NCBI GenBank assembly: GCA_910586215.1
Contig: CAJUGH010000036.1
Span: 1-39,912 of the forward strand
Direction of reading: 5' to 3'
Origin: an uncultured Acetatifactor sp.
GTDB lineage: Bacteria > Bacillota > Clostridia > Lachnospirales > Lachnospiraceae
DNA length: 39,912 nt
Position 1 is the stretch's first letter; each line of letters begins with the position of its first letter. The translations under genes and the position numbers were made by a program. Shown here in pieces: positions 26,033 to 34,618 of this stretch. Below the pieces are notes generated by a model. The model was not told the DNA's origin. It ran no database searches and saw nothing but the letters and a program-made list of their open reading frames with translations.

Positions 26033-27622
26033 TCATGCCAGGCTCTGCAGGAATCTGTCAAAGGCTGCCTGGCCTTCGGGTGTTCTCTTATAGACCCCGG
26101 CATCCTCCAGGACTTCCATGAACACCAGACCGATCTCTTTCTCAATGATGGCATCTATATTAGAACTGTCAATCCTGTCATATTTCGGGATAAATTCCTC
26201 CACCCAGTCAGCATGCTTGGCTAGTTCGGCATCTGCCCGCAGGTCGCCTCCAGCCAGCAGCACCTCTTTCAGCCGGGCCATTTCCCCCTTCAGGCGGGCA
26301 GGCAGCACGGCCAGCCCCATGACTTCTATGAGTCCGATATTCTCCTTCTTGATATGATGCAGCTTCCCATGGGGATGATACACCCCCAGAGGGTGTTCCT
26401 TGGTGGTGATATTGTTGCGCAGCACCAGGTCCAGTTCAAAATCCTCTCCCCGCTTCCTGGCAATGGGGGTGATGGTATTGTGGGGTTCCCCCTCCGTATA
26501 TGCGTAGACAAAGGCTTCCTCATCCGTGTAACCCCGCCATTTCTCCAGGATCACATCGGCCAGGGCAATGATGCGCTCCGTGTCCGGGCCACTCAGACGG
26601 ACCACGGACATGGGCCAGTTCACCACGCCTGCCGCCACATCTTCATATCCTGCCACCTGGAATGTCCGCTCCACAGGAGCCTTGGCCATGGCAAACTCAT
26701 AGTGCCCGCCCTGGAAATGATCGTGGCTCAGGATGGATCCTCCCACAATGGGCAGGTCCGCATTGGATCCCACAAAGTAGTGGGGGAACTGCTTCACGAA
26801 ATCAAACAGCTTACAGAACGTGGCGTGCTCGATCTTCATGGGTACATGCCGGGAATTGAACACAATGCAGTGCTCATTGTAGTACACATAGGGAGAATAC
26901 TGGAATCCCCATCTGCTCCCGTTGATGGTCACGGGAATGATACGGTGGTTCTGCCTGGCCGGATGGTTCACCCGGCCAGCATACCCCTCATTCTCCCAGC
27001 ACAGCAGACATTTGGGGTATCCGGACTGCTTCGCATTCTTCGCTGCCGCAATGGCCTTGGGATCCTTCTCCGGTTTGGACAGGTTGATGGTAATGTCCAG
27101 ATCCCCGTATTTTGTGGGAGCTATCCATTTCATGTCCTTGCAGACCCGGTATCTTCTGATATAATCGGAATCACGACTCAGCTTGTAATAATAGTCCGTA
27201 GCCGCCTCCGGGGAGTGGGTATCATACAATTCACGGAACCTGCGGATCACCTCACTGGGCCTGGGCATCAGCATCCCCATGACCTTCGTGTCGAAGAGAT
27301 CCCGGTAGGTCACGGTATTCTCCTCCAGAAGCCCTTTTTCATAGGCACAGTCGCATATACGGCCAAGGAGCCGCTCCAGGCCAGCGCCCTGGATATCCTG
27401 GGATTCCGGGACAGCTTCCGTCATATCTGCCATCCCTAAGGCCGGTTCCGGCCTGCCGGCCTCTTCCTGTCTCTCTGGCTCCTCCAGTTCCTCCAGTCCA
27501 AAAAGTTCTAACAGACGGTTTGTCGTGTATATTACATCCTCCTGCGGCACCAGCCCTGTCTGTACCCCGTAAGCTACCAATTCCTTAATATCTGCCTGTA
27601 TTGTCCCTGTCTCTTGCACCAT
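26033..27622 (-). CDS. galT: UDP-glucose-hexose-1-phosphate uridylyltransferase, class II
   Basis: 529 aa from ATG 27622 (upstream ATGs at 27628 and 27640 are alternatives). Transfers UMP between UDP-glucose and galactose-1-phosphate in the Leloir pathway. It is the long Firmicute form: the N-terminal helical part (IKELVAYGVQTGLV), FRELYDTHSPEAATDYYY, INLSKPEKDPK, CLLCWENEGYAGR, GGSILSHDHFQGG and EHPLGVYHPHG. It follows galK on the same strand with an 87-base gap; galE is not in the window. An 11-residue acidic stretch near residue 55 is a variable linker. Confidence 0.92.
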   Translation of the reverse strand: MVQETGTIQADIKELVAYGVQTGLVPQEDVIYTTNRLLELFGLEELEEPERQEEAGRPEPALGMADMTEAVPESQDIQGAGLERLLGRICDCAYEKGLLEENTVTYRDLFDTKVMGMLMPRPSEVIRRFRELYDTHSPEAATDYYYKLSRDSDYIRRYRVCKDMKWIAPTKYGDLDITINLSKPEKDPKAIAAAKNAKQSGYPKCLLCWENEGYAGRVNHPARQNHRIIPVTINGSRWGFQYSPYVYYNEHCIVFNSRHVPMKIEHATFCKLFDFVKQFPHYFVGSNADLPIVGGSILSHDHFQGGHYEFAMAKAPVERTFQVAGYEDVAAGVVNWPMSVVRLSGPDTERIIALADVILEKWRGYTDEEAFVYAYTEGEPHNTITPIARKRGEDFELDLVLRNNITTKEHPLGVYHPHGKLHHIKKENIGLIEVMGLAVLPARLKGEMARLKEVLLAGGDLRADAELAKHADWVEEFIPKYDRIDSSNIDAIIEKEIGLVFMEVLEDAGVYKRTPEGQAAFDRFLQSLA

Positions 27623-27709
27623 ATCCATCCCCTTCTCCATTTCTGCGCCGCATCACGCATTGTCAGTATCCCGCACACCCTCTCGACACCTAAAAAAGCT
27701 CTCCATCTT

Positions 27710-28876
27710 TCATGCCAGCACGCTAGGGCCATCTCCCACTTCCACTACATAGAAATCAGCCGCATATCCGATTTTCCCTTCATAGGCCTCCCCAACCTGC
27801 TCTATGAATGTATCAATGGCCTCATCTTTTACAATGCTGACGGTGCATCCCCCAAAACCAGCCCCTGTCATGCGGGAACCAATGACCCCCTCTACCTTCC
27901 AGGCTTCCTCCACCAGGGTATCCAGTTCCACGCCAGTGACCTCATAATCATCCCGCAGGGACACATGGGAGGCATTCATCAGCTGGCCGAACAGGGTGAT
28001 ATCTCCTTTTTTCAAGGCATCCACAGCCTTGACTGTGCGCTGGTTCTCATACACGGCATGTTTTGCCCGCCTCCTGCGGACCTCGCTTCCGATATGTGCA
28101 CTGTATTTCTCAAAAGTCTCCTCATCCAGGTCTCCCAGGCCTTTGATCTGTACCACCTGCTGCAGTTCTGCCAGGGCTGTCTCGCACTCGCTACGGCGCT
28201 CATTGTACTTGGAATCTCCCAGGCCTCTCTTCTTGTTGCTGCAGGCAATGACAATCTTCGCCCCCTCCAGGGTAATGGGTGCATATTCGTAGGACAGATC
28301 TGCTGTATCCAGGAAGATCGCATGATCCTTCTTCCCCATAGCAATGGCAAACTGATCCATGATCCCGCAGTTTACTTTATTGAACTGGTTCTCCGAGAAC
28401 TGCCCGATCAGCGCCAGGTCCTGGTTCGTCACGTCAAATCCGAAGAAATCCCGCAGGATAAACCCAGTGAGTACCTCCACGGATGCCGAGGAGGACAGAC
28501 CGGAACCATTGGGAATATTGCCATTCAGCAGCAGATCCATGCCGCAGGGAATTTTCATGCCCCTCTGTTCAAAGGCCCACATGACCCCCTTGGGATAATT
28601 GGTCCAGCGGGCTGCCTCCGAAGGCACCAGATCCTCCAGGGAAGACTCCAGCACACCCAGGCCTTCAAAATTCATGGAATAGAACCGAAGCCTGTTGTCC
28701 TCCCGCTTCCTGGCCACCCCATATGTACCAATGGTCAGCGCACAGGGAAACACATGTCCCCCATTATAATCCGTATGCTCCCCGATCAGGTTCACACGCC
28801 CAGGGGCAAAATAGGCCTTCGCCCCTTGCGCATCCCCGAATACTTCCTCGAATTTCTTCAGAATAGTGTCCTTCAT
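27710..28876 (-). CDS. galK: Galactokinase
   Basis: 388 aa. Phosphorylates galactose with ATP, the first Leloir step. GHMP-kinase motifs: the galactokinase signature GRVNLIGEHTDYNGG (about 27-41), the ATP loop GSGLSSSASVEV and the C-terminal GAGFGGCTVSIV. The start has GGAGAGGG upstream. First gene of a galK-galT pair. About 250 bases of leader precede it with no ORF I can support. Confidence 0.95.
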   Translation of the reverse strand: MKDTILKKFEEVFGDAQGAKAYFAPGRVNLIGEHTDYNGGHVFPCALTIGTYGVARKREDNRLRFYSMNFEGLGVLESSLEDLVPSEAARWTNYPKGVMWAFEQRGMKIPCGMDLLLNGNIPNGSGLSSSASVEVLTGFILRDFFGFDVTNQDLALIGQFSENQFNKVNCGIMDQFAIAMGKKDHAIFLDTADLSYEYAPITLEGAKIVIACSNKKRGLGDSKYNERRSECETALAELQQVVQIKGLGDLDEETFEKYSAHIGSEVRRRRAKHAVYENQRTVKAVDALKKGDITLFGQLMNASHVSLRDDYEVTGVELDTLVEEAWKVEGVIGSRMTGAGFGGCTVSIVKDEAIDTFIEQVGEAYEGKIGYAADFYVVEVGDGPSVLA

Positions 28877-29150
28877 ACCCTCTCCATTTCCGTGCAGGCG
28901 TATCCACTGCCGTTTTGCCCGGCCCTGCTGCCTCCTGCACTTTTGTTGTCTGTCCTGTTACCTGCCTGTTGCTGTCCCACTCCCTGCCATGGTGCCAGGC
29001 CCTCTGGCGGCCCTGTATCTGTCCCATTGCCTTGCTTCCCAGGCCCGGCTGACTGCACCATCTGTGAGCATTTCCTATGACGTTATATCTATTGTATAAA
29101 AAAAACAGGAAAATTTCCAGACCCAATTGTTTTTTGGAGTTGTCATTATG
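28877..29150. other. Leader region upstream of galK
   Basis: No supported gene. Possible -10-like TATACA/TATAAC stretches lie near 29085-29105 on the minus strand without a convincing -35, so a long leader is possible. No riboswitch or catabolite operator could be identified by eye. Confidence 0.3.
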
Positions 29151-29161
29151 TTGTTACGTGT

Positions 29162-29216
29162 AACAGTTCAGTGCCCTGTCTGAACTGTTGCTGTTACATT
29201 CACGCCGTTCACAGCA
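29162..29216. repeat. Palindromic repeat, copy C
   Basis: Perfect stem AACAGTTCAG (29162-29171) and CTGAACTGTT (29180-29189), then GTTACATTCACGCC followed by GTTCACAGCAGC (29193-29216), close to the left end of the 17622 element. Bases 29171-29189 match 9223-9241 exactly in the opposite orientation. Confidence 0.6.
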
Positions 29217-29243
29217 GCAGAAACACACAAAGATTAAATCGCA

Positions 29244-29306
29244 CACCCGCATAGCGGGTGGTTTCCTATAAAGCAGTCAAATAAGCTGCTGAAATCAGCA
29301 GCTTAT
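29244..29306. other. Two hairpins between galK leader and regulator gene
   Basis: CACCCGC-ATA-GCGGGTG (29244-29260), followed by GTTT, and a perfect 12-bp stem ATAAGCTGCTGA-AA-TCAGCAGCTTAT (29281-29306). The second lies about 46 bases after the stop of the minus-strand regulator gene and could end its transcript. Together they may be the right part of the copy C element. Confidence 0.45.
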
Positions 29307-29352
29307 GAATGGACTATCCGGACTGTCAGGCCTTATGTGCAAAACAGATTCC

Positions 29353-30333
29353 TTATGGCCTGTCAAATGCCCTGTAAATAGCCATGACCGCAGGGAACAG
29401 CACACCGGCAACCGGCCAGACAATCCAGCTTTGACGCCAGTTCATGGAGGAAAAACTGACTGCAAGGAAGATGGCTGTGGCAATCAGCCAGTAAGCAGTG
29501 GCAATGGCCTGGGTGATACGGCTTTTTGTCTTTTTATGGCGGGTGTAATCATTTTCCTGTAAGAGCTTGTCAAAGCTCTCCCAGATGATGCCGACCCGGA
29601 TGAAGAAGATCACTCCAATCCCGATCAGAACCAGCATGGCCGCAAGCATCAGTACCATCAGCAGGTCGCTGTCCTCATTGACGATCAGTCCACCAAACAG
29701 CGGAACCAGCGACAGGATACACAGGCAGGTGCCAATCACATTGCACCGTGTATAAAAAGGTTTGAACTGTTCACGCCGTTCCTTGACCATCCCTGTCACA
29801 CCATACTCCGTCTCAAAGACTTCCTGTTCCAGATAGGCAAAGGGTGCCGTCTTGCTGCCACTGGCAATAAAGACCGCTACTGCGATGGCAACCATGCAGA
29901 GCAGGACGATCAGCCCGATACCGCCTGCCACCGCCTCGGAAATGCCCCATTCCGGCATCTCGCTGAGTGCGCCCAGGACCAGCAGGCAAATGGGGGAGAG
30001 AATGCACAGAAAGGTCCCGAAGATAACCGGCCGTACGGACTCCTCCTTCACCCGCAGGAAGGCATTGGCCTCCTCCAGTGACACCTGCCGCAGTTGCGGG
30101 GTATCGGGCAGGATATCCTCCGGCCCGGCCTGTTCTATCTCGTCTTTCAGCAGGTAATCTGCACTTACCCCGAACAACCGGGACAGGGCCAGCAGCCGTT
30201 CCAGGTCCGGAACGGACTGTCCTCCTTCCCATTTAGATACCGACTGCCTGGTTACCCCCAGCTGCCCGGCCAGTTCTTCCTGTGACCATCCACTCTTTTT
30301 GCGAAGCTGGATTAACTTGTCTGCAAAGATCAT
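29353..30333 (-). CDS. XRE-type HTH protein with multi-pass membrane domain
   Basis: 326 aa. Residues 1-62: HTH (LRKKSGWSQEELAGQLGVTRQSVSKWEGGQS in two pieces), then SRLFGVSADYLLKDE. After a linker, about six hydrophobic segments follow (near 103-122, 133-157, 198-216, 226-250, 280-298, 304-320). AGGAGG precedes the start. Such HTH-membrane fusions are frequent in Clostridia, often beside ABC exporters; here the ABC operon ends 284 bases upstream on the same strand. The signal sensed is unknown. Candidate operator arms TTTGTCA/TGACAAA lie at 30475-30504. Confidence 0.82.
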   Translation of the reverse strand: MIFADKLIQLRKKSGWSQEELAGQLGVTRQSVSKWEGGQSVPDLERLLALSRLFGVSADYLLKDEIEQAGPEDILPDTPQLRQVSLEEANAFLRVKEESVRPVIFGTFLCILSPICLLVLGALSEMPEWGISEAVAGGIGLIVLLCMVAIAVAVFIASGSKTAPFAYLEQEVFETEYGVTGMVKERREQFKPFYTRCNVIGTCLCILSLVPLFGGLIVNEDSDLLMVLMLAAMLVLIGIGVIFFIRVGIIWESFDKLLQENDYTRHKKTKSRITQAIATAYWLIATAIFLAVSFSSMNWRQSWIVWPVAGVLFPAVMAIYRAFDRP

Positions 30334-30617
30334 TTTCTCTTTCCTCCTATTCTATTCATCGGAATTCCAGCTGCCGCATTTTACCCCTTGCACAAAACGG
30401 GCAGCACTTTGTCCCTTTTGTGCTTTCATCTTACACCCAGACCCGGTTGCATGCCACCAACTGGCCCTAACCAATTTGTCAACTGGCAGTTGCAGACTGA
30501 CAAACCAGCCATGATCCGGGCCTTTTTGCTGTCTTGGCCTCCTGATTCTGACTCTCCCGGTTCTGGCTTCCATGGTTCTGGCTTCCATGGTTCTGCCCTC
30601 ATGGCTTTGGGCTTCCC
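30334..30617. other. Intergenic region with 15-bp repeats and inverted repeat
   Basis: No gene supported. A 15-bp unit GGTTCTGGCTTCCAT occurs twice and partly a third time (30559-30595). An inverted pair TTTGTCA (30475-30481) and TGACAAA (30498-30504) lies about 145 bases before the regulator start and may be an operator. Confidence 0.35.
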
Positions 30618-31748
30618 TCAGTTCATCACCTGGTGCCTGCACCATCCCCTCTTCCCCCAGACCAGGAACACTGCCAGAAGTACAAAGGCAAATCCCGTCA
30701 AGATAAACCGCAGCAGATCAGGTGCATTTAACACCATCACCGGATAGGAAAAAGGCATACTGTAGATAATCTGGTGGAGCCACAGGTTCACCGGCAACAT
30801 AGGCAGCTGGTCCAGAACCAGCAGGCAGAACCCCCGCGGCCCCATATAGAGTGCCAGGGACCAGAGGATTGCCGAGAAGGTATTCCTGCACTTTGCCGAC
30901 ACGGCCTGCACCATGACGGAGAGCAGCAGGGCCGCGAACCAGCCGCACAGATGCAATATCACCAGGGCTTTCCACAATGGCTCCTGTTCCTGCCCCCATG
31001 TCATGGGCATCCCGGTCAGTCCGCAACTCACTCCCAGCCCTTCCGTGCCATAGAAGCAGAAGGTCTCAAGGAACAAGATCCCCATCACCAGCCAGTAATA
31101 GGCTGTGGCAAATATCCCCCCGGAAAATACCCGCACGAAAAAGCAATTCTTCCTGCCCCTGGCCGCTGGCAGCACAATATCTGCCACCCCCTGGGCATAA
31201 TCCTCCGCAAAACAGGGGGACAGGCATACCACAATCACCACACTGATCACAATGGAGAGCACCAGGAAACGATCCCAGTAATATCCCCACCCCTCCCCGG
31301 CATACCCGAACAGGAAGTCTCCCTGCAGGTACCGGTTGCCAGACAGATCCTGCGGTATGATGAAGGTATTGCCTCCATCCTCCCCTATAGCCTCTGCTGC
31401 AAACAGCTTTGCCATCAAACGGTTGGTATAATTATCATTTCCCCCTCTCATGGCCGCCCCCAGCAGATAGGCGCGGCCTGTGTCCCGGTCACTGTAATTC
31501 ACCGGGGCACCATATTTCTCCCAGATGTCCCGGACTACATTTTCTGTCAGCACTCCCCTATATTCTGCGGCAATCTCCTTGTCCTTTCTGATGGCCTCCA
31601 GATATTGGTAGACCTCCCCCTGGTCCACCACCGCCTCATTCCAGACAGAAGACAATACCATATAGAAAAGAGCCACTGCCATTGGCAGGATCATGGCTGC
31701 CAATGCAATTTTCCTGGAAAAGATCCGATAAATTTCTCCTTTTATCAC
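30618..31748 (-). CDS. ABC-2-type transporter permease
   Basis: 376 aa membrane protein. First membrane helix at about 15-35 (IALAAMILPMAVALFYMV), then a large extracytoplasmic loop of about 130 residues (35-160), then five more hydrophobic segments to the C-terminus. This is the ABC-2 exporter permease layout. It is the last gene of the sigma-membrane protein-ATPase-permease operon, 111 bases after the ATPase. The substrate is unknown; exporters of this type often move peptides or antibiotics, which is only a family-level guess. Confidence 0.8.
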   Translation of the reverse strand: MIKGEIYRIFSRKIALAAMILPMAVALFYMVLSSVWNEAVVDQGEVYQYLEAIRKDKEIAAEYRGVLTENVVRDIWEKYGAPVNYSDRDTGRAYLLGAAMRGGNDNYTNRLMAKLFAAEAIGEDGGNTFIIPQDLSGNRYLQGDFLFGYAGEGWGYYWDRFLVLSIVISVVIVVCLSPCFAEDYAQGVADIVLPAARGRKNCFFVRVFSGGIFATAYYWLVMGILFLETFCFYGTEGLGVSCGLTGMPMTWGQEQEPLWKALVILHLCGWFAALLLSVMVQAVSAKCRNTFSAILWSLALYMGPRGFCLLVLDQLPMLPVNLWLHQIIYSMPFSYPVMVLNAPDLLRFILTGFAFVLLAVFLVWGKRGWCRHQVMN

Positions 31749-31859
31749 TCCTATACCCCCTGCGTGTTTCAGGAAAAGTGTTTATACACCCTCCTGCTTG
31801 TCAACCCATCCCGGAAGCAGCCTCCCAGACTCATCCCTCCAGATTCATCCCCCTGCCAG

Positions 31860-32759
31860 TCAGAAAGGAGAACGGGTATCCACCCCAGGAGAAGACTGCT
31901 CACGGAAATAATACAGATACACATCCTCCAGATCCGGATCTGCAGGCACGGCTCCCTCCAGGGGACAACCATCTGATACAATCCGAAGACGTACCCCCTT
32001 ATCCGTATTCCGCAGGTTACTCACAGAAAAACGTGACTGGTAATCTTCTGCCTGCTCCGGCTTCACATAACATTCCCACACCTTTCCCCGCAATCCTACC
32101 GTAAGGCCCTCCATACTGCCGCTGCCGTACAGCCTTCCATCCCGCATGAGCAGGATCTGGTCCGCAATATACTCCACATCTGACACAATGTGGGTGGAAA
32201 GGATCACCAGACGGTCCCTGGACAGGGCGCTGATTATATTCCGGAAGCGGATACGTTCCTTGGGATCCAGCCCTGCCGTAGGTTCATCCAGGATCAGGAC
32301 CTCCGGGTCATTCAGCAGGGCCTGGGCAACGCCAAGGCGCCTTACCATCCCCCCGGAGAACCCCTTGACCTTATGGTTCTTCTCTGTTGCAAGCCCTACC
32401 AGTTCCAGCAGTTCTTCCACCTTCGCTTCCGCCAGGTCCTTAGGAATCGCCTTCAAAGCCGCCATGTACAGCAGGAACCGCCTGGCGGTAAATTCCGGGT
32501 AATACCCGAAATTCTGTGGCAGGTAACCCAGCATCCTTCGGTACTCTGCCCCCATCCTGCGGATATTGCAGCCATCCAGCAGTATCTCTCCTCCGGACAG
32601 TTCCAATATCCCGCAGACCATGCGCAGCAGGGTTGTCTTCCCGGCGCCGTTATTCCCAAGAAGGCCATATACTCCATGGGTCAGTGTACAGGAAAATCCA
32701 TCCACTACTGTCCGTCTGCCATATTGCTTCGTCACTTGATCCAGTGTCAGTTCCAGCAT
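31860..32759 (-). CDS. ABC transporter ATP-binding protein
   Basis: 299 aa from ATG 32759, which has GAGAGGAG upstream and lies 13 bases inside the previous gene. Walker A GNNGAGKTT, Q-loop YLPQNFG, signature FSGGMVRRLG, Walker B VLILDEPTAGLDP and H-loop STHIVSD are all intact. A C-terminal domain of about 80 residues follows, as in CcmA/BcrA-type drug or peptide exporters. Powers the permease encoded next. Confidence 0.92.
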   Translation of the reverse strand: MLELTLDQVTKQYGRRTVVDGFSCTLTHGVYGLLGNNGAGKTTLLRMVCGILELSGGEILLDGCNIRRMGAEYRRMLGYLPQNFGYYPEFTARRFLLYMAALKAIPKDLAEAKVEELLELVGLATEKNHKVKGFSGGMVRRLGVAQALLNDPEVLILDEPTAGLDPKERIRFRNIISALSRDRLVILSTHIVSDVEYIADQILLMRDGRLYGSGSMEGLTVGLRGKVWECYVKPEQAEDYQSRFSVSNLRNTDKGVRLRIVSDGCPLEGAVPADPDLEDVYLYYFREQSSPGVDTRSPF

Positions 32760-33625
32760 ACTGCTTCTCCTCTCTCTATTTTCCGGTAGCATCTCCTAAG
32801 TTCCCCGGCCAGGAGCACCGCCCCCAGAACAAGGGCTGTCACCCACAGCCACAGAAATCCTGTACCGTACAGCACCGGGGCCACCCCAGGTACCAGTGCC
32901 AGCACTGCAATCCAGACAGCGGAAGCCGCCTGCCCGTATCGCCCCCGGCTTCCGCGCATGATCTCCAGCAGGGTAAAGCCACACAGGTTGGACAGCACAA
33001 AGGGCACCAGCAGGTAAAGTCCCACCTGGAGCAGGCTGCTCCCTGTATTCCAGGCAATGCCCCCACAGCAGATACAGAGAATCAGCATATCCACACTGCC
33101 AGCCAGAATCATTCGGATTGTCCACATCTGGGGCAGGTTGATGTAGCAACTCTGTTCCAGTTCCGCCATGCCTCCTGCCAGATGCCGCACCAGTTCCCCG
33201 CAGGCCATCTGTCCCATCCACGCGGCAGCCATGGAACCCCACCACAGATAGTCCGTCAGCCCTCCCTGTCTTAGGGCCGTGCCGCATAGCAGCAGGAGCA
33301 CTGCTGCCAGGACTGCCCCCTGGGTTCCCCAGAAGACAGGCGACATATACTGTAGCTGTATCCCCACCACCTCCGGGAAGGAAGGCGTATAACGTACCTT
33401 TTTCTTCTCCGTCTCCCGGCGTACCGCCTCCAGGGCCGCCTGCTTTTTCCCTGCATCCGGAACCAGTCCTGCAGCGTATGCCCGCAGTCTCCTCACCATC
33501 CCTCCTTCCTGTCCTGCATGAACGTCCCTGCCTGCTACCATCCCGTCCTTTTTGCCGACTTTTCTGCCTATCTCCCTGCCCTTCCTGGCCTCTCCAGACT
33601 TTTCCTGCATTCCGCAATCCCTCAT
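32747..33625 (-). CDS. Membrane protein of sigma/ABC operon (possible anti-sigma or permease)
   Basis: 292 aa. The first about 90 residues are highly charged and basic (cytoplasmic), followed by six hydrophobic segments (VLAAVLLLLCGTAL, LWWGSMAAAWMG, ILAGSVDMLILCICC and others). Its ATG overlaps the sigma-factor TGA (ATGA) and its end overlaps the ATPase gene. The position directly after an ECF sigma gene is where an anti-sigma factor normally lies, but the many membrane segments also fit a second permease. No zinc anti-sigma motif (HxxxCxxC) is seen. Start assigned by the ATGA overlap. Confidence 0.75.
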   Translation of the reverse strand: MRDCGMQEKSGEARKGREIGRKVGKKDGMVAGRDVHAGQEGGMVRRLRAYAAGLVPDAGKKQAALEAVRRETEKKKVRYTPSFPEVVGIQLQYMSPVFWGTQGAVLAAVLLLLCGTALRQGGLTDYLWWGSMAAAWMGQMACGELVRHLAGGMAELEQSCYINLPQMWTIRMILAGSVDMLILCICCGGIAWNTGSSLLQVGLYLLVPFVLSNLCGFTLLEIMRGSRGRYGQAASAVWIAVLALVPGVAPVLYGTGFLWLWVTALVLGAVLLAGELRRCYRKIERGEAVCWN

Positions 33626-34287
33626 GATGAATAGAAATCCTCCTTTCTAAGCATTCCCCGCAGTTTCTCCACCCCCTGCCTGGCCCGGGACTTCACCGTG
33701 GCCAGGCCCACACCGGACAGGCGGCCTATCTCCCAGTACTTCATATCATAAAAATAATGCAGCAGGATCACTTCCCTCTGGCCATCCGGCAGATTCCCCA
33801 GGGCCTCCATCAACAGGGCTGTCCCCTCCCGCTCCACTGCCACCTCCTCGGGTGTACGCCCCCCTCCCCGTATGCAGTCTTCTGCTGTCATTCCGTCTTC
33901 ATAGGCCAGCATCCGTCCTCCTAAGCCTCCATGTCCTAAGGACATGTGTTCCGCCGGCCCAGCCTCCCCAGCCATCCCCTGCACCCTCTCCCCCCAGGAC
34001 ACATTTTCCCTTCGGTCTGTGTGATTCCTTCTGTGATAGTTCCGGCACACATTCATGGCAATTGTCAGAAGATATCCTTTCAAGTTCCTGTACTGATAAC
34101 TCTCCACATAACGGATGAACCGCAGGAATGTCTCCTGTGCCAGGTCATAGGCATCCTGTATGCTGCCCGTCTGAAAAGCGCAGAAACGGAAGATATCATC
34201 GTAATATTTTTCCGCGATATCCTGCAGATACTTCTTATCCCCTTTCTGAATCGCCAGAATCCACTGGCGCTCCTGACGCTCACTCAC
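33622..34287 (-). CDS. ECF-type RNA polymerase sigma factor
   Basis: 221 aa. Region 2: YYDDIFRFCAFQTGSIQDAYDLAQETFLRFIRYV, ending around residue 85 (NVCRNYHRR). A Gly-rich, charged linker of about 70 residues (90-155), longer than usual, separates it from region 4 (LPDGQREVILLHYFYDMKYWEIGRLSGVGLATVKSRARQGVEKL in sequence). It heads a four-gene operon with a membrane protein and an ABC exporter. Its promoter must lie in the repeat-rich region 34288-34500. Confidence 0.88.
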   Translation of the reverse strand: MSERQERQWILAIQKGDKKYLQDIAEKYYDDIFRFCAFQTGSIQDAYDLAQETFLRFIRYVESYQYRNLKGYLLTIAMNVCRNYHRRNHTDRRENVSWGERVQGMAGEAGPAEHMSLGHGGLGGRMLAYEDGMTAEDCIRGGGRTPEEVAVEREGTALLMEALGNLPDGQREVILLHYFYDMKYWEIGRLSGVGLATVKSRARQGVEKLRGMLRKEDFYSS

Positions 34288-34396
34288 ACCCTTCCTCCGT
34301 CCTGCCCTTTACAGGCATCTGCTCTTCCGGTAGTATTCTTTCCATTCCCGCCACACTTCCCGTCATGCCGATGCAATCGGCACAGACAATACGTGA

Positions 34397-34482
34397 GAAG
34401 AATCGCTTCCCTTGCGATTCTTCCGTGTGAAGCTTGAAATCACTTGGCGAGGTCTTTTCGAGCTTAGTGATTTCCTTCACAC
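34397..34482. repeat. Double-hairpin repeat element, copy F
   Basis: Perfect 10-bp stem GAAGAATCGC/GCGATTCTTC (34397-34423), followed by a 58-base hairpin with arms GTGTGAAG/CTTCACAC (34425-34482) and inner arms GAAATCACT/AGTGATTTC. The motif near GTGTGAAGCTT recurs at 35411-35439. A minus-strand reading frame through it is an artefact of the element. It occupies the promoter region of the sigma gene. Confidence 0.6.
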
Positions 34483-34524
34483 TTATATAACCTGTCTCAT
34501 GCGTAAAAGGATTTAAAATGAATT

Positions 34525-34558
34525 AAAAAAGCTTGCCATGAATAGCATGCAGGCAAGC
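34525..34558 (-). terminator. Terminator after RluA-family gene
   Basis: On the minus strand GCTTGCC (34558-34552), a 14-base loop, GGCAAGC (34537-34531), then T6 (34530-34525). It lies about 60 bases beyond the stop of the pseudouridine synthase gene. Confidence 0.75.
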
Positions 34559-34589
34559 CATTGGATTGCGGCCGTATAGAAGATTACAA

Positions 34590-34616
34590 GTTACTGTGAA
34601 CGGAGTGAACAGTAAC
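34590..34616. repeat. Palindromic repeat, copy E
   Basis: A 27-base core with arms GTTACTGT and ACAGTAAC and two direct GTGAAC copies inside. On the opposite strand it matches the left end of the 17622 element in all but one base. Located between the stop of the RluA-family gene and its terminator. Confidence 0.7.
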
Positions 34617-34618
34617 GA

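Noticed and set aside
27614..29080. 488-codon plus-strand frame opposite galK
   Set aside because: Opposite a gene with all galactokinase signatures; no start signal and no family resemblance.
30352..30645. 97-codon minus-strand frame between the regulator and the permease
   Set aside because: Low-complexity translation of a 15-bp repeat, no ribosome site, and it overlaps the permease gene end.
34280..34480. 66-codon minus-strand frame upstream of the sigma factor
   Set aside because: It is translated from the double-hairpin repeat element and overlaps the sigma start; the coding pattern is explained by the repeat.
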